DNA from: Lumbricus terrestris
Lineage: Eukaryota; Annelida; Clitellata; Crassiclitellata; Lumbricidae
Direction: 5' to 3'
Assembly (NCBI GenBank): GCA_949752735.1
Contig: OX457052.1
Coordinates: 12,377,357 to 12,441,356 of the forward strand
Length of the DNA: 64,000 nt
Shown: piece after piece, positions 46,676 through 58,680 of the stretch
Layout: every line of letters begins with the position of its first letter
Numbering within the stretch: the stretch's first letter is position 1
The notes under the pieces: generated by a model
Told to the model about the DNA's origin: nothing
What the model saw: the letters and a program-made list of their open reading frames with translations, nothing else
The model's database searches: none
Made by a program: the position numbers and the translations under genes

Positions 46676-47396
46676 CTCCTCTGATCAGTTTCCTTCAAAA
46701 CGGCGCAACATAAAATGTCCGTTACAATTGCAGTCAACAGTTTTAAGCGGCTACCTGAATGTTCGACGTCACAGCAACGTTACAGAGCTTAGAGTTCTTT
46801 CAACAAATATAACATTTAGAGTCAGACATCACTATTAGCAGTACGCACACTACACAGGTGAATGGGAACAATGCTACACAAATAATCCTGTTACTATACA
46901 AATCTTTCGTGAAACCGAAACAATAACAAATTAAACAATTTATGAATTTAGCCGACATTATTTGTAAAATTTCATCTGCCTAACTAAATTCCTCATACAG
47001 TCAGTGGATTTCAAAAACATGGCTGCTACACACCATACGTACTTGGGATCACGATTGTTAACTCCACTTTCCGTAGACTATTATTATGAAACGTACAGTT
47101 TAACGACATTTCCTGAAACGAGTGCACAGTCTGTTGTAACGCCATTTAGAATGGCTGCAGTAGTTCCAAACTGTTATGAAAATAACACTCAGTATGTAAA
47201 GCCAGTCATCGTAATATTGTCTGAAGCCAGTCAGTCAGTCATCCACGGCTCATCATCCACAGCCTGTTGTCATCCGTGACTTTGTTTATCAACGTGAGAG
47301 CCTGTCGACAGTTTGACGTCAGAATCCTAAAGATCAACACATCACCGAAAGTAACAACAAGCACTGCTGCATTTATTATCCAATTGCTTCAAATCA
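46676..47396. other. Intergenic, nothing recognised
   Basis: A 91-codon open frame at 47004-47279 has no family resemblance and no splice partner I can see. Confidence 0.4.
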
Positions 47397-47565
47397 GGGC
47401 TGTAGGGTTAATTTTGAGGCGAGTACACGCTACAACCGAAAAAAAATCGACTTTCTGACGAACTTTTTTTAGTCAACCTTAAATTTTATTACTTTTCCTT
47501 GTTATGTAACTTTTTTATTTCTTAATCCTTGTGAGGTAAGTATACGCTGTATACCCACATGTACA
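47397..47565. mobile_element. hAT MITE scrap, CAGGGCTGTA family
   Basis: It begins CAGGGCTGTAGGGTTAATTT and contains a hairpin module at about 47455-47480 and a GTATACGCTGTATACCCAC stretch. Both resemble the element at 733. No right end was identified. Confidence 0.5.
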
Positions 47566-48077
47566 TTCCAACTTTCGTACTCTAGTACTACTGGCAGATA
47601 TAGTATAAAAAAATCTAAAAATTTATGATGTCATCATGCTAATCAGCCATTAATCAGACATTAAACACTCTCATGCAAACATAGAAAAACAATTGCAAGT
47701 GACCTCGGCGGAGAAAAAGACCACTTGTTACTTTCTAAATCACATTGAAAATGAACTTTACCTTAAGAATACAATAAATATTCATCTTTGTGTCAAAAGT
47801 AATGCATCCTGCAGCTAAACCTCACTGTAGCACAAATTAAATTACCCCACATAATGCATTAACACTAAAACAGGTATTAATGCATGGAGTAAAAGAAGGC
47901 CTAATATTTACAATTTCTTACAAATGATAATTTTATATACTTGTTAAAAAGTGCATAAATTTTTGGGTCATATGTTGTGACATTTTCAGCCTGATTTCCT
48001 TATGGATATTTAGCCTATTGAAAATATTAAGTTCATTCCGCCCAGCAGTCCCATTTCTCGACCAAGGTCACATAATA

Positions 48078-48304
48078 TTAAGACTTAGGGTAGACCTGCT
48101 CAGGATGTAGCCTGCTCTGCGCCTGGTTTGATGATGCTGATGCTGCTGCTATGGCTGCTGCTGCCGCCGCCACTGCTGCTGCTACGGATGCTGCTGATGG
48201 AGATGAATGGTCAGTTGACGTTGAAGAAGATGGAAGGTCACTCGCAGCATTTCCAGCTTCCCCCCTTCGCTTCGTAGAGACGTTCTTTGGCGTAAGATTC
48301 TGGT
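48078..48304 (-). CDS. TCF3/4/12: E protein, last coding exon
   Basis: The acceptor ...ttattccag ends at 48305. The first two bases complete a codon begun at 50281 (phase 1). The exon opens with DQNLTPKNVSTKRRGE, the counterpart of the ERNLNPKAACLKRREE stretch right after helix 2 in E proteins. It continues into a Ser-rich, then Ala-rich (about 20 residues) and basic C-terminus of 74 residues, with the stop at 48078. The poly-alanine tail is not a feature of the vertebrate proteins I know. Confidence 0.9.
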
Positions 48305-48359
48305 CTGGAATAACCAAGCACACAACATAATATTATTAACACTGTTTCTTTCTCACTTA

Positions 48360-48592
48360 AAGACTGCCTTATTTAGACGTTGTTGGACTGGGAGTGCTTC
48401 TGAGTAGTTTATCTTGAAGGTGCACTATATAAATCACATTTTGAGCTACGCCTACACCCTGGGACTCTACTAGGATCCTTCCTTACTAAACTTAAAACTG
48501 TTCTGTTTGGGCGCGCTGGAGACGGGAGCACCTATGAGTAGTTTTTTCTTGAAAGAGCGCTATATAAATGTCCGAATGAATGAATAAAAGTC
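48360..48592 (+). repeat. Two LINE tail fragments
   Basis: Each has GGGAG(T/C)-CT-TGAGTAGTTT, CTTGAA and CTATATAAAT in order, at 48388-48440 and 48508-48570. The second is followed by GAATGAATGAATAAA. Confidence 0.6.
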
Positions 48593-48769
48593 AATAATAA
48601 TTATTTATTTATTTACTTGAAAAGTAATATCGTAGCACCAGGGACTTCATATGACACATGGGTTTTCTCTCACACACAACATAAATTTTCTCAACAATAT
48701 ATAATCTTTGTATTATTACAAAATATTGAAAATGTCCTATCACGTCAGGACAGTCATGGATCAATCCAG

Positions 48770-48962
48770 ATCTATGCCTGCATAGGTCCTTCTCTATGGA
48801 ATGGACTCCTTCAAAAGTTTGCTCCACCATTCTCTCTAGTACTTTCTTCATCTTTCTCTAACTTCAAATCCTGGCATCTCTCTTGAGGTCACTCGCACCG
48901 GTAGCGCTTCTGAAAGGCACCTGCTGAGAAAAGTATTTTATATTTGTAAATGTTCAAATACA
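48770..48962 (+). pseudogene. LINE 3' end (L2-like)
   Basis: It encodes IGPSLWNGLLQKFAP followed by FSNFKSWHLS, an L2-like RT C-terminus. The 3' end is GTAGCGCTTCTGA...TATAATACAAT. It lies in the last intron of the E-protein gene, on the opposite strand. Confidence 0.7.
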
Positions 48963-49081
48963 ATATAATACAATCGGTTATCAACATTTGCACTCACGAC
49001 TTGTCGGTTTGTTCAAATTTCATTAGACATTAATTTATATAAAACTAATTATTTATATAAAGTCCGCATGACGTCATACTC

Positions 49082-49256
49082 GCCCAGTAATAATTTCCGT
49101 AGCTCCCCGCAGGGGCAAGTCACGGCTTTTTGGGGAAGCGGGGGTGGGGTGGAGGGTTGCGAAAACCCGAAACTTAGCGGTCAACGATGGGTACCACAGT
49201 GGAGCAGCGTTTAAAACCCTAAATTTCTCGGGCAACGCCGGGTAACACATCTAGTA
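49082..49256 (-). repeat. Dispersed repeat, GGCAACGCCGGGTAA copy
   Basis: Minus copy of the repeat at 40.7 kb: ACTAGATGTGTTACCCGGCG on the minus strand, then AAATTTAGGG. Confidence 0.5.
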
Positions 49257-50004
49257 TAAGAAAAATGCATTATTTGCTCTGCATACATGCTTCCCCATCC
49301 TTCTAACATTATCATCAAATATTGTATGCCTATGTAATAAATAAAAACTCAAACATGTAGCGTTCAGACAAATAGAGCAGCAATGAAGTGGTTGAATGAT
49401 TGGCAAGTGATTAAGTCTTATCAATTCATTCAGTCATTTACAACACTTATTTAGACAATTGCTCTGAATAAACGAATCAATGAATTAATTAAGTAATTAA
49501 TCATCACTCAATAAATATTGTCGTTTTCACTCAAACGAACTGAAATTCATTACAACTGAAATTTAATGATGTATGTGTGTAAGTGCATGTGTGTATGTAT
49601 GCGCACGTGCGTGTGTGTGTTCGTGCGCAATGTATAACCATAACCATACACTTCATGAGAATTAGAGAAAAACTGAGTACCAGCAACTTGGGATCAATAT
49701 TACTACAACTCTAAGGAATCTGGGTTCCACGAGCGGCCACCAGAAACAACAAAATATATTTAGGTAGGCTTACAAATAAAACACGAGTGTACGATAAAAC
49801 ATGATTTTTAACTAGTTGATTAAGTTAATTAAATTAAAGAGCACAAGACAATCTGGGTGATGAGATGAGACCAGAGTCTAATTTTAGAGAGCGATATGCT
49901 AGTTAAATTACGTATGCATTCATTCATCCATTCCACAATTTATATAGCGCTACTTCAAGGGGCTATTCAGAAGTGCTCCAGGCTCTAGCATGGCAAATAA
50001 GAGC

Positions 50005-50185
50005 TGTATGTATGTATGAATGAATGTATGTATGACGTATGTATGTATGTATGTATGTATGTATGTATGTATGTATCTGTGTATGTATGTATGCAATAAC
50101 TATGTATGCATATATGTACGTATGTATGTATGTATGTATGTATGTATGTATGTATGTATGCATGCATGCATGCATGCATGCATGT
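50005..50185. repeat. GTAT/GCAT tetranucleotide microsatellite
   Basis: GTAT runs at 50036-50075 and 50119-50160, then a GCAT run at 50161-50182. It lies about 100 bp downstream of the bHLH exon donor. Confidence 0.95.
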
Positions 50186-50280
50186 ATGAACTAGAATTTA
50201 TAGATCCACAATACAATTACCTAGACGCTCAGTCAATCTGTCAGCCTTACTCAAGCGAACTGGATTTCCACGAGGATTAC

Positions 50281-50426
50281 CTCTCACTTGTCGCTCGAGA
50301 GACGTGATGAGAAAGACGGCCTGCTGGAGGATCGCAAGCTTCGTCTGTGGTTTGTCTGAATGCAATCGCTGCGTCACCATTCGCCCGAGCTCCTTAAACG
50401 CTTCGTTGATGTCACGAACGCGCACT
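50281..50426 (-). CDS. TCF3/4/12: E protein, bHLH exon (class I basic helix-loop-helix)
   Basis: This 146-nt exon encodes the end of the basic region, helix 1, the loop and helix 2: [27 protein letters not shown], then [10 protein letters not shown]. It enters in phase 2 after the exon at 51489 and leaves in phase 1 (AGAG|gtaatc). E proteins dimerise with tissue-specific bHLH factors and bind E-boxes (CANNTG) in the nucleus. The invariant [15 protein letters not shown] and SDKPQTKL stretches leave little doubt about the class. Helix 2 departs from the usual LILHQAVAVILSLEQQ ([13 protein letters not shown] here), so dimer preference could differ. Confidence 0.96.
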
Positions 50427-50514
50427 CTATGTTTGCCAGGAAACACAACAACAACAACGGCAGTCTAGTTTATCAATTCCTTCTTGATGACAAACACTCG
50501 AACTTGTTCAATCA

Positions 50515-50885
50515 ATCAATCAATATTTATATAGTGCCCCTTCAAGGTACCTACTCAGAGGCGCTCCCGACCGAGATCAAGCGAAAAAAACAGTCTTCAG
50601 CAGTTTGTGAAATTGAGAAGAGCTTGGGAGGTGTCGCATAGTCAAGGGAAGTCCATTCCAGGTTGTTGGACCAACCACAGAGAATGAGCGCCTCTGCATT
50701 GTTACAGAGCGAGTGAAAGGAACCATTAAGTCACCATGGACAGCAGAGTGCAGTGCGCGGCGGCCTACGCAAGTGGAAAGAGGGAGGCAAAGGTCACACA
50801 GATAAGAGGGTGCCCAGCCTGATAAGCATCGCCACATACTTTGTAAAAGAAAGCGAACAACTATGAGGCAGCGATTCTGAAGTGA
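50515..50885 (-). pseudogene. LINE 3' fragment (L2-like RT C-terminus)
   Basis: The minus strand encodes RRSFSVVGPTTWNGLP, LPSSSQFHKLLKTVFF and further upstream parts of the C-terminus. The tail ACTATATAAATATTGATTG lies at 50515-50535. The same family is at 60715-60915. Confidence 0.85.
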
Positions 50886-50897
50886 TCCCGACCCAAG

Positions 50898-51120
50898 TGG
50901 GGCACGGTGGTGTAGTGGGTATGTTCGTCGCTTTGTAGTTGAAGGATTGCAGGTTCGAATCCACCTCAAGTCACCGCGTTGGGACCTTGGGCAAGTCCTT
51001 CACTCGCAATTGCTCGGTGCTTCGACGTGAAACTCCAATGCAGTGTCCGCGCTGTAGTCGGGAGCACCTCTGAGTAGAGAGCTTGAAGGGGCGCTATAAC
51101 AAGTGCACTTACAAACAAAC
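50898..51120 (+). mobile_element. tRNA-headed SINE (copy 8)
   Basis: Complete copy with head GGGGCACGGTGGTGTAGTGG, box B GGTTCGAATCC and tail GGGGCGCTATAACAAGTGC plus CAAA repeats. Confidence 0.93.
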
Positions 51121-51488
51121 AAGTCATCCGTGCCATCACTAACAAACAAAGTGGACTTTAGATGTTTTCGAAATGGGGGAGAAAGGTTGACGGGCTGAAG
51201 CTGCAATTTCTTCGGATAGTTCCAGCCAGAGGGTCAACTTACGCACAGCTTATAACTGAGCAGTAGTCCAAAGCATGCACAGAGCTCAAGCGATAAAAAT
51301 TTTAGAATCTGCACACAGAAGCAAATTTATATTTATATTTAATGCAATTTACCAACTGATAAGAATCTACTAAGCACACTGTTACTCTATTGATCGTTGT
51401 AGTAGTGGTGTCCAATCAGTTAGCAAAGTCGCTAAAAAAACGCAAGAAATTAATTAAAATTTATCTGTCATCCATCCGCCATATGTAC

Positions 51489-51590
51489 CTCTCCCTTGCA
51501 TTGTTCTGCTGGCGCCGAAGTTTCTCCCTTTCCAGTTTCGTCTCCGGACTCTCATCCTCATCATCTTCTTCATCATCATCGTTGTTGTTG
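51489..51590 (-). CDS. TCF3/4/12: E protein, acidic and basic-region exon
   Basis: A 102-nt exon between ...gctacag and gtacat. It encodes NNNDDDEEDDEDESPE and then LEREKLRRQQNNARE, the acidic run and first half of the DNA-binding basic region. The NNARER core with its E-box-reading glutamate is intact. QQ replaces the usual MA before it. Both phases (2 in, 2 out) match the neighbours. Confidence 0.93.
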
Positions 51591-52773
51591 CTGTAGCGAA
51601 ATCACATCGTAAAAGCAAATTAAAAAATTTAATCAACATGACAGACAAATACTTCAACAGTTCAATTCGTAAAGGAAATGCACTTGCACTGTACTATACG
51701 TTGATGGGAAGCCAACACAGCAAGGGAATGAACTGCTGCCTTACAACATACAAAGGTCAAGAAGACGCAATCATTCATATTTCATACTGCCGTAATCCAC
51801 CCCTCCAGATAAGTTAGGGACCACTCAAGTTTGTTCCACATCCGTTTTTGCTCTGAATCGCGAATTTACCTTTTTCCTGGTCCCAGATGCTTCTGTTGCT
51901 GGATCCAGTGTGTATTTCTGAACTTGTCAGAGTCATAATTAAATTTCAGTTGTAACCCATTGTTATGTTTTTTTATATCTTACATGAATTATGGGTGGCC
52001 CTATTAGCGGGATTGTCCATCCCCTTCTGGGTCTCCCCTTCTCCACCAAATTATGCTAAAGGATTATTCAATGCCATAATTGTATCATGTTTTTTGTTGT
52101 TTTGGTGGAGGAAAAATAAATTTTAAAAAAGGAATTAAAAAAAATTGTATAATAAAATACTGTGACGACTGTACAACTTATATTCCTCCCAGGCTGACTA
52201 ATTGTGACACTGTATAAGCAAGCTAGCACCATATAAATCATGGTATCAGTCATTCCAGACATCATCTGGGGCTGTACAAAACTTATCACCTTGGACTTTG
52301 GATATAAAAGTTATTGACTTTGGATATAACCATTGTCAGGATTTGACTTTCAGAGGTGAAGTCATACACCGAGATTAATTAATGCAAACTGTCGGCTAGC
52401 ACTGTATCTCTCTGGGCGTGCAAGCCGACTTGATGTGACTGGTTTCCGCCAATCACCACCGTAGAACACATAATGTTTCACCTCATTTTCATTATTGATT
52501 AATATAATTAAATTTGTAACGCATGCAATGGTCACACCGAAATGTGAATCCAAGGTGCGGATAGCCAGCCACATGAATAAGCTGCAATTTGAAATCCAAG
52601 TGCATATCAGTTTGCATCATGGGTAAATTTCCCTCAAATATATATCTAAGTCTGTATTTCTTATTAAGCTGTATACAACATGCCTGACCATGAATTTTAA
52701 TCAGTTGCATCAGTTCGCATAAAGTAAGTTTTTCGTGTCAAGATGGCTAATTAATGAAGAATCAAAAACTTAC

Positions 52774-52818
52774 ACATCATTTCCACTATTGCTATCCGTG
52801 GAAGACATCACAGAAAGC
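52774..52818 (-). CDS. TCF3/4/12: E protein, 45-nt exon
   Basis: Between ...ttttacag and a perfect gtaagt donor. It encodes LSVMSSTDSNSGND in phase, a Ser-rich spacer ahead of the acidic run. Confidence 0.85.
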
Positions 52819-53497
52819 CTGTAAAAGATATAAAAAATATAACATAGCATAACATACATAACATGTTTTCACTGGTAAGCAACTTAATATGCTGACAGTA
52901 TTCATATCAAATTTTTTATAGAGTTTTTTTCAAAATCAAGTGCATTCAATCACTCTACACATTGACCGGCATCATATCAGATGCCATTTCAACAGGCGAT
53001 TCTTTAAGGCAGCATGTGAAAAGTGCAACTATAATCCAAATGCAATAAAAGATCCAAATCAACGTAATGTAACATAATAGTATTTCAACAGACTTGCATT
53101 GAAAAATGCATGTTCCATTGTTCCCGAGTCAGTTGTAATTGTGATGGAAGGAGAAGGCCTCAAGTCTGATGAATAGGCCGATCCGTCAGTGATACTTTCC
53201 AGTGATACTTTCCAGTGATATCTTCCAAGTGATATTCCAAAATTCGAAGAACTATGCTGCCACGCCGATATTGCAAGACTATATCCTCCACGAGTTAGTT
53301 CCCCCCACCCCCAGCGAAGCAAAAGGGTCATAAGCTATGCCCCCCTGACGCCATGACACGGCACCGCCAAGAGCAGACAAATCAAATGCTTGATAGTTCT
53401 TGATGTCTTATTAAAAAAGTGAATCTCTATGCGCTACTTGTTCACCAGAGCACTGTTTGGCAGCTCGTCATATTAAAGAATATACCTACTTACTTAC

Positions 53498-53721
53498 TTA
53501 AAACTCTCCTCTGACCCAGACCTTGGTCGCTTGGCAGACGGCCCTAACGAGGACAGACAACCGCCTCCAGCATTGCACGCCATTCCGACAGAGGACATGT
53601 AGAACTGTTCCATGTCTCCAGCGTACTTTGAAATTCCTGATGCGGCAGCGGCGGCCATCTCGGCGCACTTCTCTGCTTTCCTCATCGACCCGGATAAACC
53701 CTCGCTTGAATGGACGTCGTT
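53498..53721 (-). CDS. TCF3/4/12: E protein, spacer exon
   Basis: A 224-nt exon (acceptor ...gtgttgcag, donor AA|gtaagt within a GTAA repeat). It encodes NDVHSSEGLSGSMRKAEK, a short Ala run, then MEQFYMSS and SAKRPRSGSEESF. The KRPRSGSEE stretch could serve as a nuclear localisation signal. The in-phase join to the exon at 52818 is clear. Confidence 0.88.
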
Positions 53722-53729
53722 CTGCAACA

Positions 53730-54315
53730 CTGATCAATCAATCAATCAATCAATAAATGTCAATCAATGTAAATGTCGATCAGTGTAAATACCAATCAAT
53801 AAATTAATCAATCAATCGATCGAAATCAATCAATTAATATAAAAAATCACTCAATCAATCAATTAGTCAATCAATATCAATCAACCAATCAATCAATAAG
53901 TCAATAAATAAGTAAATCAATGTAAATGTCGATCAGTATAAATACCAATCAATAAATTAATCAATCAATCGAAATCAATCAATTAATATAAATCAATCAA
54001 TCAAATACATTAGTCAATCAATATAAATACCAATCAATCAATCAATCAATAAATGTCAATCAATATGAATGTCGATCAATACAAATACCAATCAATCAAT
54101 CAATCAAAATCAATCAATTAATATCAATCACTCAATCAATCAATACAGTATTCAATCAATATAAACACCAATCAATCAATCAATAAGTCAATAAATGTCA
54201 ATCAATATAAATGTCGATCAATATAAATACCAATCAATCAATCAATCAAAATCAATCAATTAATATCAATCACTCAATCAATCAATACATTATTCAATCA
54301 ATATCAATCAATCAT
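53730..54315. repeat. CAAT-type satellite with higher-order period
   Basis: An AATC tetranucleotide background is organised into about four blocks of roughly 140-160 bp, each containing AATGTCGATCA and AAATACCAATCAAT. It starts immediately upstream of the acceptor of the exon at 53721. Confidence 0.9.
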
Positions 54316-54639
54316 TCTCTGCAGCACTGATGACAGAATGCACTCTTGACGTGCGTGAGAACAGCATCTGCAGCTCGAAAACTTTGACCCAATCGTAGCA
54401 GATGGACAAAAAAGTGTAATAATTCAGTTTGATGAATCGCTTTAAGTAATGTATCTACAGCGTTTGAAGATGGCTTCTAATTAGCATTTGAAATCACTCC
54501 TTATAAGTGAGAAAGATTTATGGCCTAGAAAGATTTATGGGCTAAGTAAGAGGAGTTTTATCTGCATGCAATTAAATTGGAAAGTTGAAAGAAAGTCACT
54601 CTCACAGACATGGAATCCCACCAGTGGAGTCGCTGATAT

Positions 54640-54910
54640 AATAATAATAATAATAATAATAATGATGATGATGATAATAATAATGTCATTAACTGTCCCG
54701 CTGTTCAATTCGACAACCTTTCGAGGCACATTAGCTGTGCCAGACCTGGGGAGAGACTTAATAATATCGGCAATTTAATTATCATTTAGAACAATAGCCA
54801 CTGCTTCCCGTTTAAATCGTATTGTCTGTAACAGACGTTGAAGACAAAAATGAAAATATAATAGAAAATATAATAATAATGATAATAATAATAATAATGA
54901 TGACAAACAA
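54640..54910. repeat. AAT/ATG microsatellite patches
   Basis: Two short ATA/ATG triplet runs at 54640-54685 and 54862-54903 in an E-protein intron. Confidence 0.85.
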
Positions 54911-55534
54911 TTTCTATGACATAGCACATGCCGTTACAAGGGTGCCTTGACACACATAATATCATCTTCGTAATCTTTGTTCTTAATGTATTGATGGTAA
55001 GAAATAAAAGTGCATCACAATGTACAACTGCAACACCCTCTTCACGGTGTCTAAAAGATTATTTGCTCATTCAGGGGACTTATATAGCACCTCTGAAGAT
55101 ACCTAACTCAGAGGTGCTCCCAGCTCAACTCCAGCAACGTAGAACAGTTTCCTATAATTGCAAAAACAGTGTAGGCAGAGTCCCTAGCTAAAAAGAACAT
55201 GCAGATCTGAAGAACCCAACCACTGGAAAGGCACACTGTTGCATCTTCGAAGTTCACACAAACAATCACAGAAATCATACCAGTCCCAATGACAACAAAC
55301 AAAACCTTCCAACCAGACACAATGAGAACTTTAGAACTTTTGTATAAAGTGACAATCTAACTTGTTAGGCCTCTTTTCCATTAACAATTTAAACCTATTA
55401 TTCACTGGTAAACGTACTGAGGAGATTGGCCGTGTTTCCACTACACGCGGAGTTGTTCCTCAATCGCTCGTCAACCAGGGCAGACTCCGTTCCACCAACC
55501 TAAACGAATTGAGCAAATTTATATATTTATTTTA

Positions 55535-55960
55535 TTTCAGAAATTTATATAGCGCCTCTTCAAGGTAGGCTACTCAGAAGTGCTCCCGGCCCAACCACGG
55601 CTAAATAAAACAGTTTTAAGGTTCTTAAATTGCAAAGATGACAGTTTCAACATCATACTAAGTAGTAAGCTATTCCTGGCCGAGACAGTTGTAATGCGTG
55701 CCTTTATACCGGTACATCCATTATCTGAAAAATTCTCATGATAACCCTTGTGAAAAGATTGGGGAGGAGGGGCTCAATGCTAATTATTTCTTCTGTTGTC
55801 CAGCTTCAACATGCAATGCCACATGCTGAAGTAGGACACTGTCGAATTTCTACAGAGTATTTTAATTATTTACTGAGAATTTGATATAGCTCTCCTTCAA
55901 GGTCAACTACTCAGGAGCGCTCCCAGTCCAACCCGGTCAAATAAGACAGTCTTAAGAAGA
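55535..55960 (-). repeat. Two LINE tail fragments (minus)
   Basis: TTATATAGCGCCTCTTCAAGG at 55545 and TATAGCTCTCCTTCAAGG at 55884 are each followed by CTACTCAG and GCTCCC. This is the shared LINE/SINE tail in reverse. A similar piece lies at 55078-55125. Confidence 0.6.
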
Positions 55961-56208
55961 GAAAGAAAAGAAGCAGAAAGGTCAATAAAGTAGTACTACA
56001 CACACAGTTCAAGCATAGCAGAACTACATAATTAAACATAAGGTCTAAAGCATTATTCTATGCTAAAAATTTACTCACTTTTCTCACACGGACTTCGAAC
56101 AAATACACTCTACAATACAGTGCCAGTGCTCAATCAGCTAGTATTTTATGGAACTTAAACAAGAATAAAAGCAGTAATGAATTTATGATAAAACAAGAAT
56201 GAACCTAC

Positions 56209-56276
56209 CCTGAGAGACAGCCGCCTGTCATAGTTAGAATTGTCATGAACTTCCTGGTAATTCCACGGTGGAACTT
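56209..56276 (-). CDS. TCF3/4/12: E protein, exon EVPPWNYQ
   Basis: A 68-nt exon between ...gtgtctacag and gtaggt. It encodes VPPWNYQEVHDNSNYDRRLS; phase 1 in and 0 out fits the exon at 57133 before it and that at 53721 after it. Assignment rests on phase and strand, since I do not recall this exact segment in other E proteins. Confidence 0.7.
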
Positions 56277-56582
56277 CTGTAGACACAGCATTGCAGAAAG
56301 AAATATTTCAAATCACAAGCACTGGACAACCAACCTGACACGACGCTGTGCTCATGAATAAGCTCGTGCCCTGTCCTTGGTTTTTGAGTAACACCAGAGA
56401 ATCTGTAGTTTATGAATAAGATTCACCACTAAGCGCTTCAAACCATTTACTGCTAGTTAGGATAGCAGACAACAGCAAGTTGCATATTTACTGAGGTACT
56501 GGCGTGATTGTTTCAGAGATAAAACATTCATGACTAGCTCCCTGTTCTGTGTCAGATAGTCACCACATTCTGCAAACTCTGG

Positions 56583-56800
56583 CGCAGTGGTGTAGTGGTG
56601 GCATCGTTGCCTTAAAGCCTGAAGGTTCGAGGTTCGAATCCACCTCAAGTCGCCGCGTAGGCACCCTGGGCAAGTCCTTCACTCGCAATTGCTCAGTGCT
56701 TCGGCGTGAAACTCCGATGCAGTGTCCGCTCTGCAGTCGGGACCGAATCTGAGTAGGGTGCTTGAAGGGGCGGTATAACAAGTGCACATACAAACAAAAC
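56583..56800 (+). mobile_element. tRNA-headed SINE (copy 9)
   Basis: Head GCAGTGGTGTAGTGGTGGC with box B GGTTCGAATCC; the tail is GGGGCGGTATAACAAGTGC plus a CAAA run. It lies in an E-protein intron, opposite strand. Confidence 0.93.
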
Positions 56801-57132
56801 AAACAATAGCAAAACACATCTGTACAGTTACACAAGCATGGTATATTTTCTCATCCACTGGACCATACATCATTCTCAAAATACATTCAGCCGGTAAACA
56901 AACTTATACCAGCATCACATAAATGTCAGACAACAAAGTAACTAACTGACTAACTGATCACACAAGAATTGCTCCAAGTCATAAAGAGAATGACAATATT
57001 ATTGATGACAAAATCATAAAATTTATCTTCTGGCAAGAAAGGGAAAATCTAATCATTCATTCGTTCGTTAACTTCAAGAATTTATTTCAAGAATTTACAT
57101 AGCACCCCTTTATGTAATCATAGTCAACTGAC

Positions 57133-57189
57133 CTGTTGGTGGCATGTGTGGCAGTGTGGCTGCAGATGCAGTGGCGCCATACGCCGCAT
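57133..57189 (-). CDS. TCF3/4/12: E protein, candidate exon with Ala/Thr-rich segment
   Basis: A 57-nt segment between ...aatgcacgag and gtcagt encoding AAYGATASAATLPHMPPT. Its exit phase fits the exon at 56276, but its entry phase (1) does not fit the exon ending at 58335 (phase 0). Either an exon between them is missed or this one belongs to an alternative transcript. The acceptor has a poor pyrimidine tract. Confidence 0.5.
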
Positions 57190-57203
57190 CTCGTGCATTG
57201 GAA

Positions 57204-57432
57204 ACATACATCTAGATGAAGAAACAGACAACTAGATGAAGAAACAATACATCTAGATGAAGAAGCAATACAACTAGATGAAGAAACATTACATCTAGAT
57301 GAAGAAGCAATACATCTAGATGAAGAAACAATACATCTACATGAAGAAACAATACATCTACATGAAGAAACATACATCTACATGAAGAAACATACATCTA
57401 TATGAAGAAACATACATCTACATGAAGAAACA
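57204..57432. repeat. 20-21-bp minisatellite beside an exon
   Basis: About 11 copies of CATCTAGATGAAGAAACAAT with variants. On the minus strand (the gene's sense) the unit reads TTTCTTCATGTAGATG. It lies directly upstream of the acceptor at 57190. Confidence 0.95.
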
Positions 57433-58334
57433 GACGTGCCTATAAGATGATCATCCAGTTCTAAATCAATCACCCTGAATCAATCGAAATCGCAAACTCC
57501 AAACTTCTGGAGTGCCATTTGAATGCTAAGCATAGGGCATCAGCTTATTCACGAGCGCTGCGTCGAGTCAAAAGGATTGTCCAAAGAGTCCGAGTCTGGT
57601 CGTCAGGAGTCAGAAGGATCAACAGAGGAACCAAAAAGTGCATAAAAATTAATTGACTGAATTGCACACAATACGGTAATTATAGAAAGACAACATTGTT
57701 TTGTGGCAGTACTTTAATAAAGACTGAGAGGCAATCAGCACATGATTTCTAGTTATCAGTCAGATATGAAAATAGGAGTATCCATTTTCCGTGAGATGAA
57801 ACTATTGTGTGAAGAGCATTCAGTAGAACAGGGTGAATTTTTGGGGAGGGAGGAGGAACTGTCCCAGAAAACCAGTGGAATGAATGAAAATGGATTGCAC
57901 GTTAGCCTTAACTAACTCTTTAATGACCAGTTACATACATGTATGTTCCCCATGGATTTTAGTAAACACTGGTCGTTAAAGGGTCAATCAACAATTTACA
58001 AGGAGCACAACCCAAAAAAACGAAGACAAATAACCCAGGACAGCCAAAACGGTTTCTTTCGCACGTCACGGAGAAAAATAATTTTTTTATAGATTCGGCA
58101 ACACCATCAGCGAACCCATAAAAGCCTCAAGGTCCACGCGAAATCTGGAGCAGAGTTCAAAGGGTATCATCGGAAGAGGACTGGAGCTAAGTGATGGAGC
58201 TTCTGAAGTCAGAGAAAGCTTTTAACTGCGTGCAGTGCCAACGGTACAGAATTCTGAAGGCTCACACGAGTAGATTTGTGAGGCGATAAGGAGCGCCTGC
58301 GTTAAACAAACACGACTCGACGAGCGGCGCTCAC
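57433..58334. other. E-protein intron, LINE-like remnants
   Basis: Around 57520-57560 the minus strand reads CGCTCGTGAATAAGCTGATG, resembling the 3' region of the LINE at 31.8-32.5 kb. I found no exon that would bridge the phase gap between 58335 and 57189. Confidence 0.45.
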
Positions 58335-58522
58335 CATTTGCTGCTCCCTCTTAACGGGCAGACCCTGGTACCGCGGGGATGATGACGACGATGAAGGCGA
58401 TGGGTCCATGTAGCCCGTTGGATTCGGCAGCAGGGAAGGCGAGTAGTTGTTGGTGGCAGAAGAACAATTGCTGTTTGTCTGGTCGGATCCCCACGGATCG
58501 CCCATCATGCTCGGATTAACAC
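58335..58522 (-). CDS. TCF3/4/12: E protein, exon with WGSDQ and VKREQQ
   Basis: A 188-nt exon between ...ttgggctaag and ATG|gtgagc. It encodes VNPSMMGDPWGSDQ, a Ser/Pro/Asn-rich stretch, then RYQGLPVKREQQM. The DPW-S motif resembles the DPWSSS segment of vertebrate TCF4/TCF12. The entry phase matches the exon at 60463. Confidence 0.8.
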
Positions 58523-58559
58523 CTTAGCCCAAAAAGAAGACAATAACAAAACACATTAT

Positions 58560-58680
58560 ATACATAAATATATATACACACAATATATATAATACACACA
58601 ATATATATAATACATAAATATATAAATACAATATATATATATATATACAATATATATTATATATATACACAAAATAAGCA
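58560..58680. repeat. TA-rich microsatellite
   Basis: TATATA runs mixed with ACACAATA units. Confidence 0.9.
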
